From assembly GCF_003851685.1 (NCBI RefSeq), contig NZ_CP027727.1:5394001-5458000 (forward strand): 64,000 bases of DNA, written 5' to 3'. Numbering within the stretch: the first letter of the stretch is position 1; each line of letters opens with the position of its first letter. The notes beneath the pieces were generated by a model. That model saw only the letters and a program-made list of their open reading frames with translations. It was not told where the DNA came from and did not search any database. This document shows, one piece after another, positions 46,356 to 55,305 of the stretch. The translations under genes were made by a program, and so were the position numbers. This stretch comes from Pseudomonas sp. R5-89-07 (GTDB lineage Bacteria > Pseudomonadota > Gammaproteobacteria > Pseudomonadales > Pseudomonadaceae).

Positions 46356-47120
46356 ATGCCCCTGCCCTCGCCGCTCAGCCAGCACATCATCCGCCGCCCC
46401 CAGCGCATTGCCCTGCTGGGGCATATCGCTGAGCAGGGTTCCATCACCCGCGCCGCGAAAAGTGCCGGGTTGAGCTACAAGGCTGCCTGGGACGCCATCG
46501 ATGAACTGAACAACCTGGCGCAAAAACCGCTGGTGGAGCGCAGCGTCGGTGGCAAAGGCGGTGGCGGTGCCAGGCTGACCGCTGAAGGCGAGCGCGTGCT
46601 GCGCCTCTATCAACGCCTGCAGGTGCTGCAGGCCGAAGTACTCGCCACCCAAGAGGCGGCCAGCGACTTCAACCTGCTGGGCCGCCTGATGCTGCGCACC
46701 AGTGCGCGCAACCAACTGCACGGCCAGGTCAGCGCGATTGAGCGCCATGGGCGTAACGACCGGGTTCGCCTGGAATTGGCTGGGGGCCTGCACCTGGATG
46801 CACAAATCACTCACGACAGCACGCAAAGGTTGGAACTGGAGGCCGGTGTGGAAGTGGTTGCGCTGATCAAGGCCGGGTGGTTGGAGCTAGTGGCCATCGG
46901 GCAAGCCGCAACACTTGGACACAATTGCATGAGCGGTGTGATCGAGACGATTCTCGACGCTGAAGACGGCCCCAGCGAGGTGCGTATTGGCCTGCCCAAC
47001 GGTCAGGTGCTATGTGCCCTGGCGCCGCCCGCCGCGCTTGCCGCACTCAACGCCGCGCCAGGCCAGCCGATCCAGGTGCAATTCGCCCCGGCCAATGTAT
47101 TGCTCGGCACCCCGGTGTAG
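46356..47120 (+). CDS. modE: Molybdate-responsive regulator ModE
   Basis: 254 residues. An N-terminal LysR-like winged HTH (about 1-110; GSITRAAKSAGLSYKAAWDA, then GGKGGGGARLT) is followed by two molybdate-binding TOBE/Mop domains (about 125-190 and 195-254). Normally represses modABC in the presence of molybdate; no mod transport genes occur in this window. ATG 46356 follows comF by 57 bp. Confidence 0.92.
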   Translation: MPLPSPLSQHIIRRPQRIALLGHIAEQGSITRAAKSAGLSYKAAWDAIDELNNLAQKPLVERSVGGKGGGGARLTAEGERVLRLYQRLQVLQAEVLATQEAASDFNLLGRLMLRTSARNQLHGQVSAIERHGRNDRVRLELAGGLHLDAQITHDSTQRLELEAGVEVVALIKAGWLELVAIGQAATLGHNCMSGVIETILDAEDGPSEVRIGLPNGQVLCALAPPAALAALNAAPGQPIQVQFAPANVLLGTPV

Positions 47121-47199
47121 CCGGCAGGCGCCATCAAACTGCAACAATTTCGTCACGCCCGCTCCTTATGGTGTTTGCAAAAACCGTAGGGAGCCTGAA

Positions 47200-49098
47200 A
47201 TGAGCCTATTAGAAGAACACCAAGCCACCGACCTCGAACAGATGGTCGGCCTCACCCGTCGCCGCTTTATCGGCGCCGGTGCCCTGTGCGGCGCCGCGAT
47301 GTTCCTGGGCGGCAACCTGCTCAGCCGCAGCGCGCTGGCCGTGAACGCCGCCTCCGCCAGCCCCTTGCTGGGGTTTGCCAGCATCGCCGCCGCCACCACC
47401 GACACCATTACCCTGCCGCCCGGCTACAGCGCCTCGGTGCTGATCAGTTGGGGCCAGCCCCTGAGCAAGCGCGCGCCGGCCTTCGACCCTTCCGGAAACG
47501 GCACGGCCGCGGCCCAGGAGCAGCAGTTCGGCGACAACAACGACGGCATGAGCCTGTTTCCGTTCCCAGGCGACGAGCGCCGCGCCCTGATGGCGATCAA
47601 CAACGAATACACCAACTACCGCTACCTCTACGCCCACGGCGGCGCGCCGCAATCGGCCGAAGACGTGCGCAAGGCGCTGGCCAGCGAGGGCGTTTCGGTT
47701 ATCGAAATACAGCGCAAGGGTGATACCTGGCAGTTCGTCCAGGACTCACGCTACAACCGGCGCATCCACGGCAACACGCCGATCCGCCTGAGCGGCCCGG
47801 CCGCCGGCCACGACTGGCTGAAAACCAGCGCCGACAAAACCGGCAAGAAAGCCCTGGGCACCTTCCAGAACTGCGCCAATGGCAAGACCCCGTGGGGCAC
47901 TTACCTCACCTGTGAAGAGAACTTCACCGACTGCTTTGGCAGCAGCAACCCACAGCAAACCTTCGATGCCGGGCAAAAACGCTATGGTGTGGCCGCCGCC
48001 AGCAAGGACATTCACTGGCACAGCCACGACCCGCGCTTCGACATGGCCAAGAACCCCAACGAACTCAACCGCCACGGCTGGGTAGTGGAAATCGACCCGT
48101 TCGACCCGCAATCCATCCCGGTCAAGCGCACCGCCCTGGGCCGCTTCAAGCATGAAAACGCCGCCCTGGCAGAAACCCGCGACGGCCGCGCCGTGGTGTA
48201 CATGGGCGATGACGAGCGCGGCGAGTTCATCTACAAGTTCATCAGCCGCGATCCGATCAACCACAACAACCCGAAGGCCAACAAGGATTTGCTCGACCAC
48301 GGCACCTTGTACGTAGCGATCTTCGACGCGGGCGATGGCAATGCCGATCATCCCAAGGGCAAAGGCCAGTGGGTTGAGCTCACCCATGGCAAAAACGGCA
48401 TCGATGCCAGCAGCGGCTTTGCCAGCCAGGCCGAGGTGCTGATTCATGCCCGCCTGGCCGCCAGCGTGGTGAAAGCCACGCGCATGGACCGCCCGGAATG
48501 GATCGTGGTCAGCCCCACCGACGGCCAGGTCTACTGCACCCTCACCAACAACGCCAAGCGTGGCGAGGACGGCCAGCCGGTGGGCGGGCCCAACCCGCGT
48601 GAGAAGAATGTGTATGGCCAGATCCTGCGCTGGAAAGCCGACGCCGATAATCACGGTGCCACGGATTTTACCTGGGACCTGTTCGTCGTTGCCGGCAACC
48701 CCGGTGTACACGCAGGTTCGCCGAAGGGCGGCTCGTCCAACATCAACCCGCAGAATATGTTCAACAGCCCGGATGGCTTGGGCTTCGACAAGGCCGGCCG
48801 CCTGTGGATTCTCACCGACGGCGATTACAGCAATGCCGGTGATTTCGCCGGGATGGGCAATAACCAGATGCTTTGCGCCGACCCATCCACGGGCGAAATT
48901 CGCCGGTTCATGGTCGGGCCGGTGGCGTGTGAAGTGACCGGGATCAGCTTTTCGCCGGATCAGAAAACCTTGTTTGTGGGCATTCAGCATCCGGGTGAAA
49001 CCGGCGGTTCGACCTGGCCGGAGCATCTGCCCAATGGCAAGCCGCGTTCGTCGGTGATGGCGATTCGGCGCGATGACGGCGGGATCGTCGGCGCCTGA
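47200..49098 (+). CDS. PhoX-type phosphatase (DUF839) with Tat signal
   Basis: 632 residues from ATG 47200 after AGGGAG. The frame is open further upstream inside modE, but this start gives a twin-arginine signal (LTRRRFIGAGALCGAAMFLG, about residues 19-38), so the folded enzyme is exported. The mature part is the DUF839/PhoX fold, with TCEENFTDC, GDDERGEFIYKF and GEDGQPVGGPNP. PhoX enzymes are Fe/Ca-dependent alkaline phosphatases. A weak PHO-box-like CTGCAAC-N4-TCGTCAC lies about 60 bp upstream. Phosphate-starvation control is therefore plausible but unproven. Confidence 0.85.
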   Translation: MSLLEEHQATDLEQMVGLTRRRFIGAGALCGAAMFLGGNLLSRSALAVNAASASPLLGFASIAAATTDTITLPPGYSASVLISWGQPLSKRAPAFDPSGNGTAAAQEQQFGDNNDGMSLFPFPGDERRALMAINNEYTNYRYLYAHGGAPQSAEDVRKALASEGVSVIEIQRKGDTWQFVQDSRYNRRIHGNTPIRLSGPAAGHDWLKTSADKTGKKALGTFQNCANGKTPWGTYLTCEENFTDCFGSSNPQQTFDAGQKRYGVAAASKDIHWHSHDPRFDMAKNPNELNRHGWVVEIDPFDPQSIPVKRTALGRFKHENAALAETRDGRAVVYMGDDERGEFIYKFISRDPINHNNPKANKDLLDHGTLYVAIFDAGDGNADHPKGKGQWVELTHGKNGIDASSGFASQAEVLIHARLAASVVKATRMDRPEWIVVSPTDGQVYCTLTNNAKRGEDGQPVGGPNPREKNVYGQILRWKADADNHGATDFTWDLFVVAGNPGVHAGSPKGGSSNINPQNMFNSPDGLGFDKAGRLWILTDGDYSNAGDFAGMGNNQMLCADPSTGEIRRFMVGPVACEVTGISFSPDQKTLFVGIQHPGETGGSTWPEHLPNGKPRSSVMAIRRDDGGIVGA

Positions 49099-49105
49099 TC
49101 TAGCG

Positions 49106-49190
49106 CCATCGGGGGCAAGCCCCTCCCACATTGGCCGCATTCCTGGAGGATAAACGCGGTCACCTGTGGGAGGGGGCTTGCCCCCGATGG
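49106..49190. repeat. REPIN with outward-facing arms
   Basis: CATCGGGGGCAAGCCCCTCC on the left and TGTGGGAGGGGGCTTGCCCC plus CGATGG on the right, the opposite arrangement to 44303-44392. Confidence 0.9.
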
Positions 49191-49275
49191 CAATGGCACA
49201 ACCGCCCCCTATCTCAAGCCCGGTGCGTTACCATACCCAGCCGGACGCGGCGCCCTGCTGCGCGCAGGAGTTCGC

Positions 49276-50250
49276 ATGGCCCACCCGTTTGAAACACTTA
49301 CCCCTGACCTGGTGCTCGACGCCGTCGAAAGCATCGGCTTTCTCAGCGACGCCCGCATATTGGCGCTCAACAGCTATGAAAACCGCGTGTACCAGGTGGG
49401 CATCGAAGATTCCGAACCCCTGATCGCCAAGTTCTACCGGCCGCAACGCTGGACCAACGAGGCAATCCTGGAAGAACACCGCTTCACCTTCGAACTGGCT
49501 GAATGCGAAGTGCCGGTGGTCGCACCGCTGATCCACAACGGCGAAAGCCTGTTCGAACACCAGGGTTTCCGCTTCACCCTGTTTCCACGCCGTGGCGGCC
49601 GGGCGCCGGAGCCGGGCAACCTCGACCAGCTCTATCGCCTCGGGCAATTGCTTGGCCGTTTGCACGCCGTGGGCTCCACCCGCCCGTTCGAACACCGCGA
49701 AGCGCTGGGCGTGAAGAATTTCGGCCACGATTCCCTGACCACCCTGCTCGAAGGCAACTTCATTCCCAAGAGCCTGTTGCCGGCCTACGAGTCCGTGGCG
49801 CGCGACCTGCTCAAGCGCGTGGAGGAGGTGTACAAGGCCACCCCGCACAAGAACATCCGCATGCACGGCGACTGCCACCCCGGCAACATGATGTGCCGCG
49901 ACGAGATGTTCCACATCGTCGACCTGGATGACTGCCGCATGGGCCCGGCGGTGCAGGACCTGTGGATGATGCTGGCCGGTGACCGCCAGGAATGCCTGGG
50001 CCAACTGTCGGAGTTGATGGACGGCTACCAGGAATTCCACGACTTCGACCCTCGCGAACTGGCGCTGATCGAGCCTTTGCGCGCTCTGCGCCTGATGCAC
50101 TACAGCGCCTGGCTGGCGCGACGTTGGGACGACCCGGCTTTCCCCCACAGCTTCCCGTGGTTTGGCACTGAGCGTTATTGGGGCGATCAGGTGCTGGCGC
50201 TGCGTGAGCAGTTGTCGGCGCTCAACGAAGAACCGCTGAAACTCTTCTGA
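49276..50250 (+). CDS. srkA: Stress-response serine/threonine kinase SrkA (YihE/RdoA type)
   Basis: 324 residues, APH-fold kinase. Catalytic loop MHGDCHPGNMM (about residues 196-206) and the metal-binding VDLDDCRMGP. In E. coli YihE protects against envelope stress and MazEF-mediated killing. Length matches. It stands alone between two REPINs, and there is no dsbA partner here as in enterobacteria. Confidence 0.9.
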   Translation: MAHPFETLTPDLVLDAVESIGFLSDARILALNSYENRVYQVGIEDSEPLIAKFYRPQRWTNEAILEEHRFTFELAECEVPVVAPLIHNGESLFEHQGFRFTLFPRRGGRAPEPGNLDQLYRLGQLLGRLHAVGSTRPFEHREALGVKNFGHDSLTTLLEGNFIPKSLLPAYESVARDLLKRVEEVYKATPHKNIRMHGDCHPGNMMCRDEMFHIVDLDDCRMGPAVQDLWMMLAGDRQECLGQLSELMDGYQEFHDFDPRELALIEPLRALRLMHYSAWLARRWDDPAFPHSFPWFGTERYWGDQVLALREQLSALNEEPLKLF

Positions 50251-50264
50251 CCGCTTGTGCTTTA

Positions 50265-50353
50265 TGTGGGAGGGGGCTCGCCCCCGATGACGGGCTACCT
50301 GTCAGCCTGTCTTTAGCTGACACACGGCTATCGGGGGCAAGCCCCCTCCCACA
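50265..50353. repeat. REPIN between srkA and rarD
   Basis: TGTGGGAGGGGGCTCGCCCC on the left and TATCGGGGGCAAGCCCCCTC plus CCACA on the right. Confidence 0.93.
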
Positions 50354-50431
50354 TAGAGCAAAGCAGGTCCCACTGCCTGGCAAATATCCTTACAATCGCC
50401 CTTTGTTAGCTGCCTAAGCAAGGATTCTGCA

Positions 50432-51316
50432 ATGCATGCCGCCAACCCTCGCAAGGGGTACATCCTGGGCCTGAGTGCCTATGTCATCTGGGGTCTGTTC
50501 CCGCTCTATTTCAAAGCCATCGCCAGTGTGCCCGCCGCCGAGATCATCGTGCATCGGGTGCTGTGGTCGGCGCTGTTCGGCGGTTTGCTGCTGATGGTAT
50601 GGAAACATCCGGGCTGGTTTCGCGAGCTACGCGACAACCCCCAGCGCCTGGCGATCCTCGCCCTCAGTGGCGCGCTGATCGCCGCCAATTGGCTGACCTA
50701 CGTGTGGTCGGTCAACACCGGGCGCATGCTTGAAGCGAGCCTGGGTTACTACATCAACCCGCTGGTGAATGTGCTGCTGGGCATGCTGCTTCTCGGCGAA
50801 CGCCTGCGTCGTTTGCAATGGGTGGCCGTGGGTTTGGCGGCGATCGGTGTCGCGCAACAGGTGTGGCAAGTCGGTAGCTTGCCGTGGGTGTCGCTGGTGT
50901 TGGCACTGACGTTTGGCTTCTATGGCTTGATCCGTAAGCAGGCGCCGGTCAAGGCCCTGCCGGGGCTGGTGGTGGAAACCTGGATGCTGGTACCGATTGC
51001 CATCGCGTGGTTGTTGTTCAACCCCACAGCGCACAGTGCACAAATGGCCTTCTGGAGCACCTCCGAGGCCTGGTGGCTGGTGGCCGCGGGGCCTGTCACG
51101 CTGGTTCCGCTGGTATGTTTCAACGCCGCCGCACGGCATTTGCCCTACACCGCACTGGGCTTTTTGCAGTACGTGGCGCCAACGCTGGTACTACTGGAAG
51201 CCGTGCTGCTGTTCGGCGAGCATCTGGCGCCCAGTACGTTGACCGCCTTCGCCTTCATATGGGCCGGCCTGGTTATCTACAGCCTGGACGCCTGGCTGAG
51301 CGTGCGCAAACGCTGA
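50432..51316 (+). CDS. rarD: EamA/RarD family transporter
   Basis: 294 residues with about ten hydrophobic helices in two EamA repeats, of the RarD (chloramphenicol-sensitive protein) subgroup. Characteristic GYILGLSAYVIWGLFPLYFK at the N-terminus and the YTALGFLQYVAPTLVLL segment. Substrate unknown. Confidence 0.88.
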   Translation: MHAANPRKGYILGLSAYVIWGLFPLYFKAIASVPAAEIIVHRVLWSALFGGLLLMVWKHPGWFRELRDNPQRLAILALSGALIAANWLTYVWSVNTGRMLEASLGYYINPLVNVLLGMLLLGERLRRLQWVAVGLAAIGVAQQVWQVGSLPWVSLVLALTFGFYGLIRKQAPVKALPGLVVETWMLVPIAIAWLLFNPTAHSAQMAFWSTSEAWWLVAAGPVTLVPLVCFNAAARHLPYTALGFLQYVAPTLVLLEAVLLFGEHLAPSTLTAFAFIWAGLVIYSLDAWLSVRKR

Positions 51317-51379
51317 TCAAATAACGTACAACCCACTGCAAGCCACAGCCCTCGTGGCTTGCAGCGATTCACCCCAAGG

Positions 51380-51500
51380 TTATCCACAGCCTGATCCCCG
51401 CCATTTGTGCACAAGCCCTTGAAACTGCTCGTTTTTTGCTCAGCTGGCGAAGAGGCCCGGTCGGCGTGGCCTGGCGTTGTGTCTCTACAGGTTATCCACA
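51380..51500. promoter_or_regulatory. Pair of perfect DnaA boxes downstream of rarD
   Basis: TTATCCACA occurs at 51380-51388 and 51492-51500 in the gene-free stretch between rarD and gcvR, both in the context GGTTATCCACAG. A third copy in inverse orientation (TGTGGATAA) lies at 51848-51856 inside gcvR. This is not an origin by context (no dnaA/rpmH/gidA nearby). It could be a DnaA titration or reactivation site. Confidence 0.5.
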
Positions 51501-51538
51501 GGCCCATGCAAGATTTCCATGCATAACCTTGTGCGTGG

Positions 51539-52051
51539 TTACTCTTCGCTGTGCAGTTCCACCATCAGGTCGTCCGCCAGGGTTTCCAGCGAGGCCTGCA
51601 GTGTCTCCAGGGACAGCGTCGAAGGCACCTGCAACAAGGCCTCGGCGCTGAACAGCGGATCGCCGCTCATCGGGGCCGGGCGCACGTCGGTGCTCAAGCG
51701 CTCCAGGTTGACGCCCTGCTGGCTCAACAGCGCAGTGATCTCGCGCACGATGCCCGAGCGGTCATTGCCCACCAGGGTCATCACAATCGGCGTGGAGGGC
51801 GACGCCTGCCCGGAACTGCCCTCACCCACCAGCACGCGAATGCCGTGTGTGGATAAATCCTCCAGCGCCCCCACCAATGCCTGACGGCTCTGCGCCGGCA
51901 CACTGACGCGCAGGATCCCGGCAAACTGCCCGGCCATATGGGCCATGCGGCTTTCCAGCCAGTTGCCATCGTGGGCAGCGATGTTTTGCGCGATGCGTTC
52001 AACCAGGCCGGGTTTGTCGGCGGCGATAATTGTGAGTACAAGATGGTCCAT
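51539..52051 (-). CDS. gcvR: GcvR-like double-ACT regulator of glycine cleavage
   Basis: 170 residues, two ACT domains (about 1-80 and 88-165) with no DNA-binding domain. The N-terminus MDHLVLTIIAADKPGLVERI is typical. In E. coli GcvR binds glycine and antagonises GcvA at the gcvTHP promoter. The partner genes are not in this window. Annotation is by domain architecture. Confidence 0.8.
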   Translation of the reverse strand: MDHLVLTIIAADKPGLVERIAQNIAAHDGNWLESRMAHMAGQFAGILRVSVPAQSRQALVGALEDLSTHGIRVLVGEGSSGQASPSTPIVMTLVGNDRSGIVREITALLSQQGVNLERLSTDVRPAPMSGDPLFSAEALLQVPSTLSLETLQASLETLADDLMVELHSEE

Positions 52052-52318
52052 GGCGAAGCCCTCTGGAAGTCAATCTACAAGGTGGACCCGGGAGTCCTTG
52101 AAAACAAATCGTGTACCATTTTTATATTTATCTGGAACAATCCAATAGTTTTTTGAGAACATCCGGTTCTCCGCTGTGACCGTACGACCAAAGTGGGTCG
52201 CTAAACGACGTATTTAGTCTAATTTTCACAACCGCAAGTCATCATGTAGTATGCCCAACCGTGCACTACATAATGAAAATCTGAAAAAGCGCATAAGCTC
52301 CGCAGAGTGAGGCAAGCA

Positions 52319-54496
52319 ATGACTGAACACGTTCAAGTCGGTGGCCTGCAGGTCGCCAAAGTCCTGTTCGACTTCGTGAACAACGAAGCCATTCCCGGTA
52401 CCGGCATCACTGCCGACCAGTTCTGGGCCGGCGCCGACAAGGTCATCCACGACCTGGCCCCGAAGAACAAAGCCCTACTCGCCAAACGCGACGATTTCCA
52501 GGCGCGGATCGATACCTGGCACCAGACCCATGCCGGCCAGGCCCACGACCCGGTGGCCTACAAAGCCTTTTTGCAAGATATCGGATACCTGCTGCCAGAA
52601 GCCGCAGATTTCCAGGCCTCGACGCAAAACGTCGATGACGAGATCGCGCGCATGGCCGGCCCCCAGTTGGTGGTGCCGGTGATGAATGCGCGCTTTGCCC
52701 TCAACGCCTCGAATGCGCGCTGGGGTTCGCTGTACGACGCACTGTATGGCACCGATGCCATCAGCGAAGCCAACGGCGCTGAAAAGGGCAAGGGCTACAA
52801 CAAAGTGCGCGGCGACAAGGTCATCGCCTTCGCCCGTGCATTCCTCGACGAAGCCGCGCCGCTGAGTGCGGGCAGCCATGCCGAGTCCACCGGTTACAAG
52901 ATCGTCGACGGCAAGCTGATCGTCAGCCTCAAGGGCGGCAGCAACAGCGGCCTGCGTGACGATGCACAGCTGATCGGTTTCCAGGGCCCCGCTGCCGAGC
53001 CGATTGCGATCCTGCTCAAGCACAACGGCCTGCACTTCGAAATCCAGATCGATGCCAGCACCCCGGTCGGCCAGACCGACGCCGCAGGCGTCAAAGACGT
53101 GCTGATGGAAGCCGCGCTGACCACCATCATGGATTGCGAAGATTCCGTGGCTGCCGTGGATGCCGACGACAAAGTGGTGATCTACCGCAACTGGCTCGGC
53201 CTGATGAAGGGCGACCTGGCCGAAGAAGTGGCCAAGGGCGGCAAGACCTTCACCCGCACCATGAACCCTGATCGCGCCTACACCGGCGTGGACGGCAACG
53301 ACGTCACCTTGCACGGCCGTTCGCTGCTGTTCGTGCGCAACGTTGGCCACTTGATGACCATCGACGCCATCCTCGACAAGGACGGCAACGAAGTGCCGGA
53401 AGGCATCCTCGACGGCCTGATCACCAGCCTGGCGGCGATCCACAGCCTCAACGGCAACAGCACGCGCAAGAACAGCCGCACCGGTTCGGTGTACATCGTC
53501 AAACCGAAGATGCACGGCCCGGAAGAAGCAGCGTTCACCAACGAGCTGTTCGGTCGCATCGAAGAGGTGCTGAACCTGCCGCGCAATACGCTGAAAGTCG
53601 GGATCATGGACGAGGAACGCCGTACCACGGTCAACCTCAAGGCTTGCATCAAGGCGGCCAGCGAGCGCGTGGTGTTCATCAACACCGGCTTCCTCGACCG
53701 CACCGGCGATGAGATCCACACCTCCATGGAAGCCGGCGCGATGGTGCGCAAAGCGGCCATGAAGGCGGAAAAATGGATCGGCGCCTACGAGAACTGGAAC
53801 GTCGATATCGGCTTGAGCACCGGCCTGCAAGGGCGTGCGCAAATCGGTAAAGGCATGTGGGCGATGCCCGACCTGATGGCCGCGATGCTCGAGCAGAAAA
53901 TCGCCCACCCACTGGCCGGCGCCAATACCGCCTGGGTACCCTCGCCAACGGCTGCCGCGTTGCACGCGTTGCATTACCACAAGGTCGATGTGTTCGCCCG
54001 CCAGGCCGAGTTGGCCAAGCGCGAACGCGCCTCGGTGGACGACATCCTCACCATTCCGCTGGCCAGCAACACCGATTGGTCCGAAGAAGAGATCCGCAAC
54101 GAACTGGACAACAATGCCCAGGGCATCCTCGGTTATGTGGTGCGCTGGATCGACCAGGGCGTGGGTTGCTCGAAGGTGCCGGACATCAATGATGTGGGCC
54201 TGATGGAAGACCGCGCTACCCTGCGTATCTCCAGCCAGCACATCGCCAACTGGTTGCGCCATGGCATCGTCAACGAAGCCCAGGTGATGGAAAGTCTCAA
54301 GCGCATGGCGCCGGTGGTAGACCGTCAGAATGCAGGGGACGCGCTGTACCGCCCGCTGGCGCCGGACTTCGACAGCAACATCGCGTTCCAGGCGGCGGTG
54401 GAGTTGGTGATTGAAGGGACCAAACAGCCTAACGGTTACACCGAGCCGGTGTTGCACCGCAGGCGTCGGGAGTTCAAGGCTAAAAACGGCCTGTAA
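52319..54496 (+). CDS. glcB: Malate synthase G
   Basis: 725 residues, condensing glyoxylate and acetyl-CoA to malate in the glyoxylate and glycolate pathways. Start at ATG 52319 after GAGG; the frame is open 12 bp further. Active-site blocks: [43 protein letters not shown] and the late acetyl-CoA-region [18 protein letters not shown]. Length is that of isoform G. Monocistronic with its own terminator. Confidence 0.96.
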   Translation: MTEHVQVGGLQVAKVLFDFVNNEAIPGTGITADQFWAGADKVIHDLAPKNKALLAKRDDFQARIDTWHQTHAGQAHDPVAYKAFLQDIGYLLPEAADFQASTQNVDDEIARMAGPQLVVPVMNARFALNASNARWGSLYDALYGTDAISEANGAEKGKGYNKVRGDKVIAFARAFLDEAAPLSAGSHAESTGYKIVDGKLIVSLKGGSNSGLRDDAQLIGFQGPAAEPIAILLKHNGLHFEIQIDASTPVGQTDAAGVKDVLMEAALTTIMDCEDSVAAVDADDKVVIYRNWLGLMKGDLAEEVAKGGKTFTRTMNPDRAYTGVDGNDVTLHGRSLLFVRNVGHLMTIDAILDKDGNEVPEGILDGLITSLAAIHSLNGNSTRKNSRTGSVYIVKPKMHGPEEAAFTNELFGRIEEVLNLPRNTLKVGIMDEERRTTVNLKACIKAASERVVFINTGFLDRTGDEIHTSMEAGAMVRKAAMKAEKWIGAYENWNVDIGLSTGLQGRAQIGKGMWAMPDLMAAMLEQKIAHPLAGANTAWVPSPTAAALHALHYHKVDVFARQAELAKRERASVDDILTIPLASNTDWSEEEIRNELDNNAQGILGYVVRWIDQGVGCSKVPDINDVGLMEDRATLRISSQHIANWLRHGIVNEAQVMESLKRMAPVVDRQNAGDALYRPLAPDFDSNIAFQAAVELVIEGTKQPNGYTEPVLHRRRREFKAKNGL

Positions 54497-54500
54497 ATGA

Positions 54501-54535
54501 AAAAGCCCTGATCGAGAGATCGGGGCTTTTTTTTG
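54501..54535 (+). terminator. Terminator of glcB
   Basis: AAAAGCCCTGATC pairs with GATCGGGGCTTTT around GAGA, followed by TTTT. Confidence 0.88.
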
Positions 54536-54559
54536 GTTTGTAGGGTGGCCGAACTGGCG

Positions 54560-54628
54560 CTATCGGGGGCAAGCCCCCTCCCACCCTTTGATTTGTAAAC
54601 ACAGTCAAATGTGGGAGGGGGCCCCGAT
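54560..54628. repeat. Damaged REPIN with outward-facing arms
   Basis: The left arm CTATCGGGGGCAAGCCCCCT plus CCCACC. The right arm TGTGGGAGGGGGCCCCGAT has lost the central CTTGC. The spacer carries TTTGAT...TCAAA, like 59618 and 63583. Confidence 0.85.
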
Positions 54629-54652
54629 GAGGCCCGCACAGTCAATAAAGAA

Positions 54653-55099
54653 TCAGGAAACCATCCCCAACTCCCGCTTCACCAACTTCGCCAACTTCGC
54701 ACTATCAATCGGCTTGAGCAGGAAATCCACCACGCTCAAGTGCATGGCATCGATCACATCCGGCGCTTCCGCATCCCCCGACATAATGATGATCGGCAGC
54801 GCTGCACGCGTAGACTGGCGCACCTTGCTGATCAATTCCAGGCCGTTGCTCGGCGCCATGCGCAGGTCGGTGATCAACAGACCGATGGAGCTGCTCGACT
54901 TCAACAAGTCCCACGCCGCCTCGCCACTGTCGGCGGTCATGCAGCGAATGCCGTCCAGCCCCAGGATTTCCGCCAGCAGTTCACGCGCGTCCTTGTCGTC
55001 ATCCACGATCAATACGCGTTGGGGCGGTAAATCAGGCTCCAGCATCACGGCGCTCAGCGCCTCGCGCTCGGCATCACTCAAAATATCGTGGTCGGACAT
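54653..55099 (-). CDS. Single-domain response regulator (receiver only)
   Basis: 148 residues from ATG 55099, leaving a 26-residue N-terminal tail before the receiver. The receiver has VDDDKDARE (acidic pocket), the phosphoacceptor Asp78 in LLITDLRM, MSGDAE and the Lys in DFLLKPID. No output domain, so it acts by protein contact or as a phosphate relay. No histidine kinase is nearby. It is divergent from the cNMP/CBS gene (206 bp). Confidence 0.88.
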   Translation of the reverse strand: MSDHDILSDAEREALSAVMLEPDLPPQRVLIVDDDKDARELLAEILGLDGIRCMTADSGEAAWDLLKSSSSIGLLITDLRMAPSNGLELISKVRQSTRAALPIIIMSGDAEAPDVIDAMHLSVVDFLLKPIDSAKLAKLVKRELGMVS

Positions 55100-55305
55100 A
55101 CGTTTCTCAGCAGTTCTTATCAATCTCCAGCACACTCGTCAGACATCTGCTGGAGGGCGAACAATGTGCACTTCGTCGGAAAGTTTGCCTAGTGGGTGTT
55201 CTACGGGTTTTGGACGATAGTCATGTAAGGTTTTTCCCTAGTTTTGCTCAGGTCTCGCCAACCTAGACTTACGTCCAATGGGCACCCGCAGTGCAGGAGT
55301 CGACC

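Noticed and set aside
47139..47160. A PHO box before the PhoX-type gene
   Set aside because: Only about half of the positions fit CTGTCAT-N4-CTGTCAT. Mentioned in the gene entry but too weak for a separate feature.
51316..51538. A replication origin because of the DnaA boxes
   Set aside because: There are only two boxes in the gene-free stretch, no AT-rich unwinding region, and none of the usual origin neighbours (dnaA, dnaN, rpmH, gidA).
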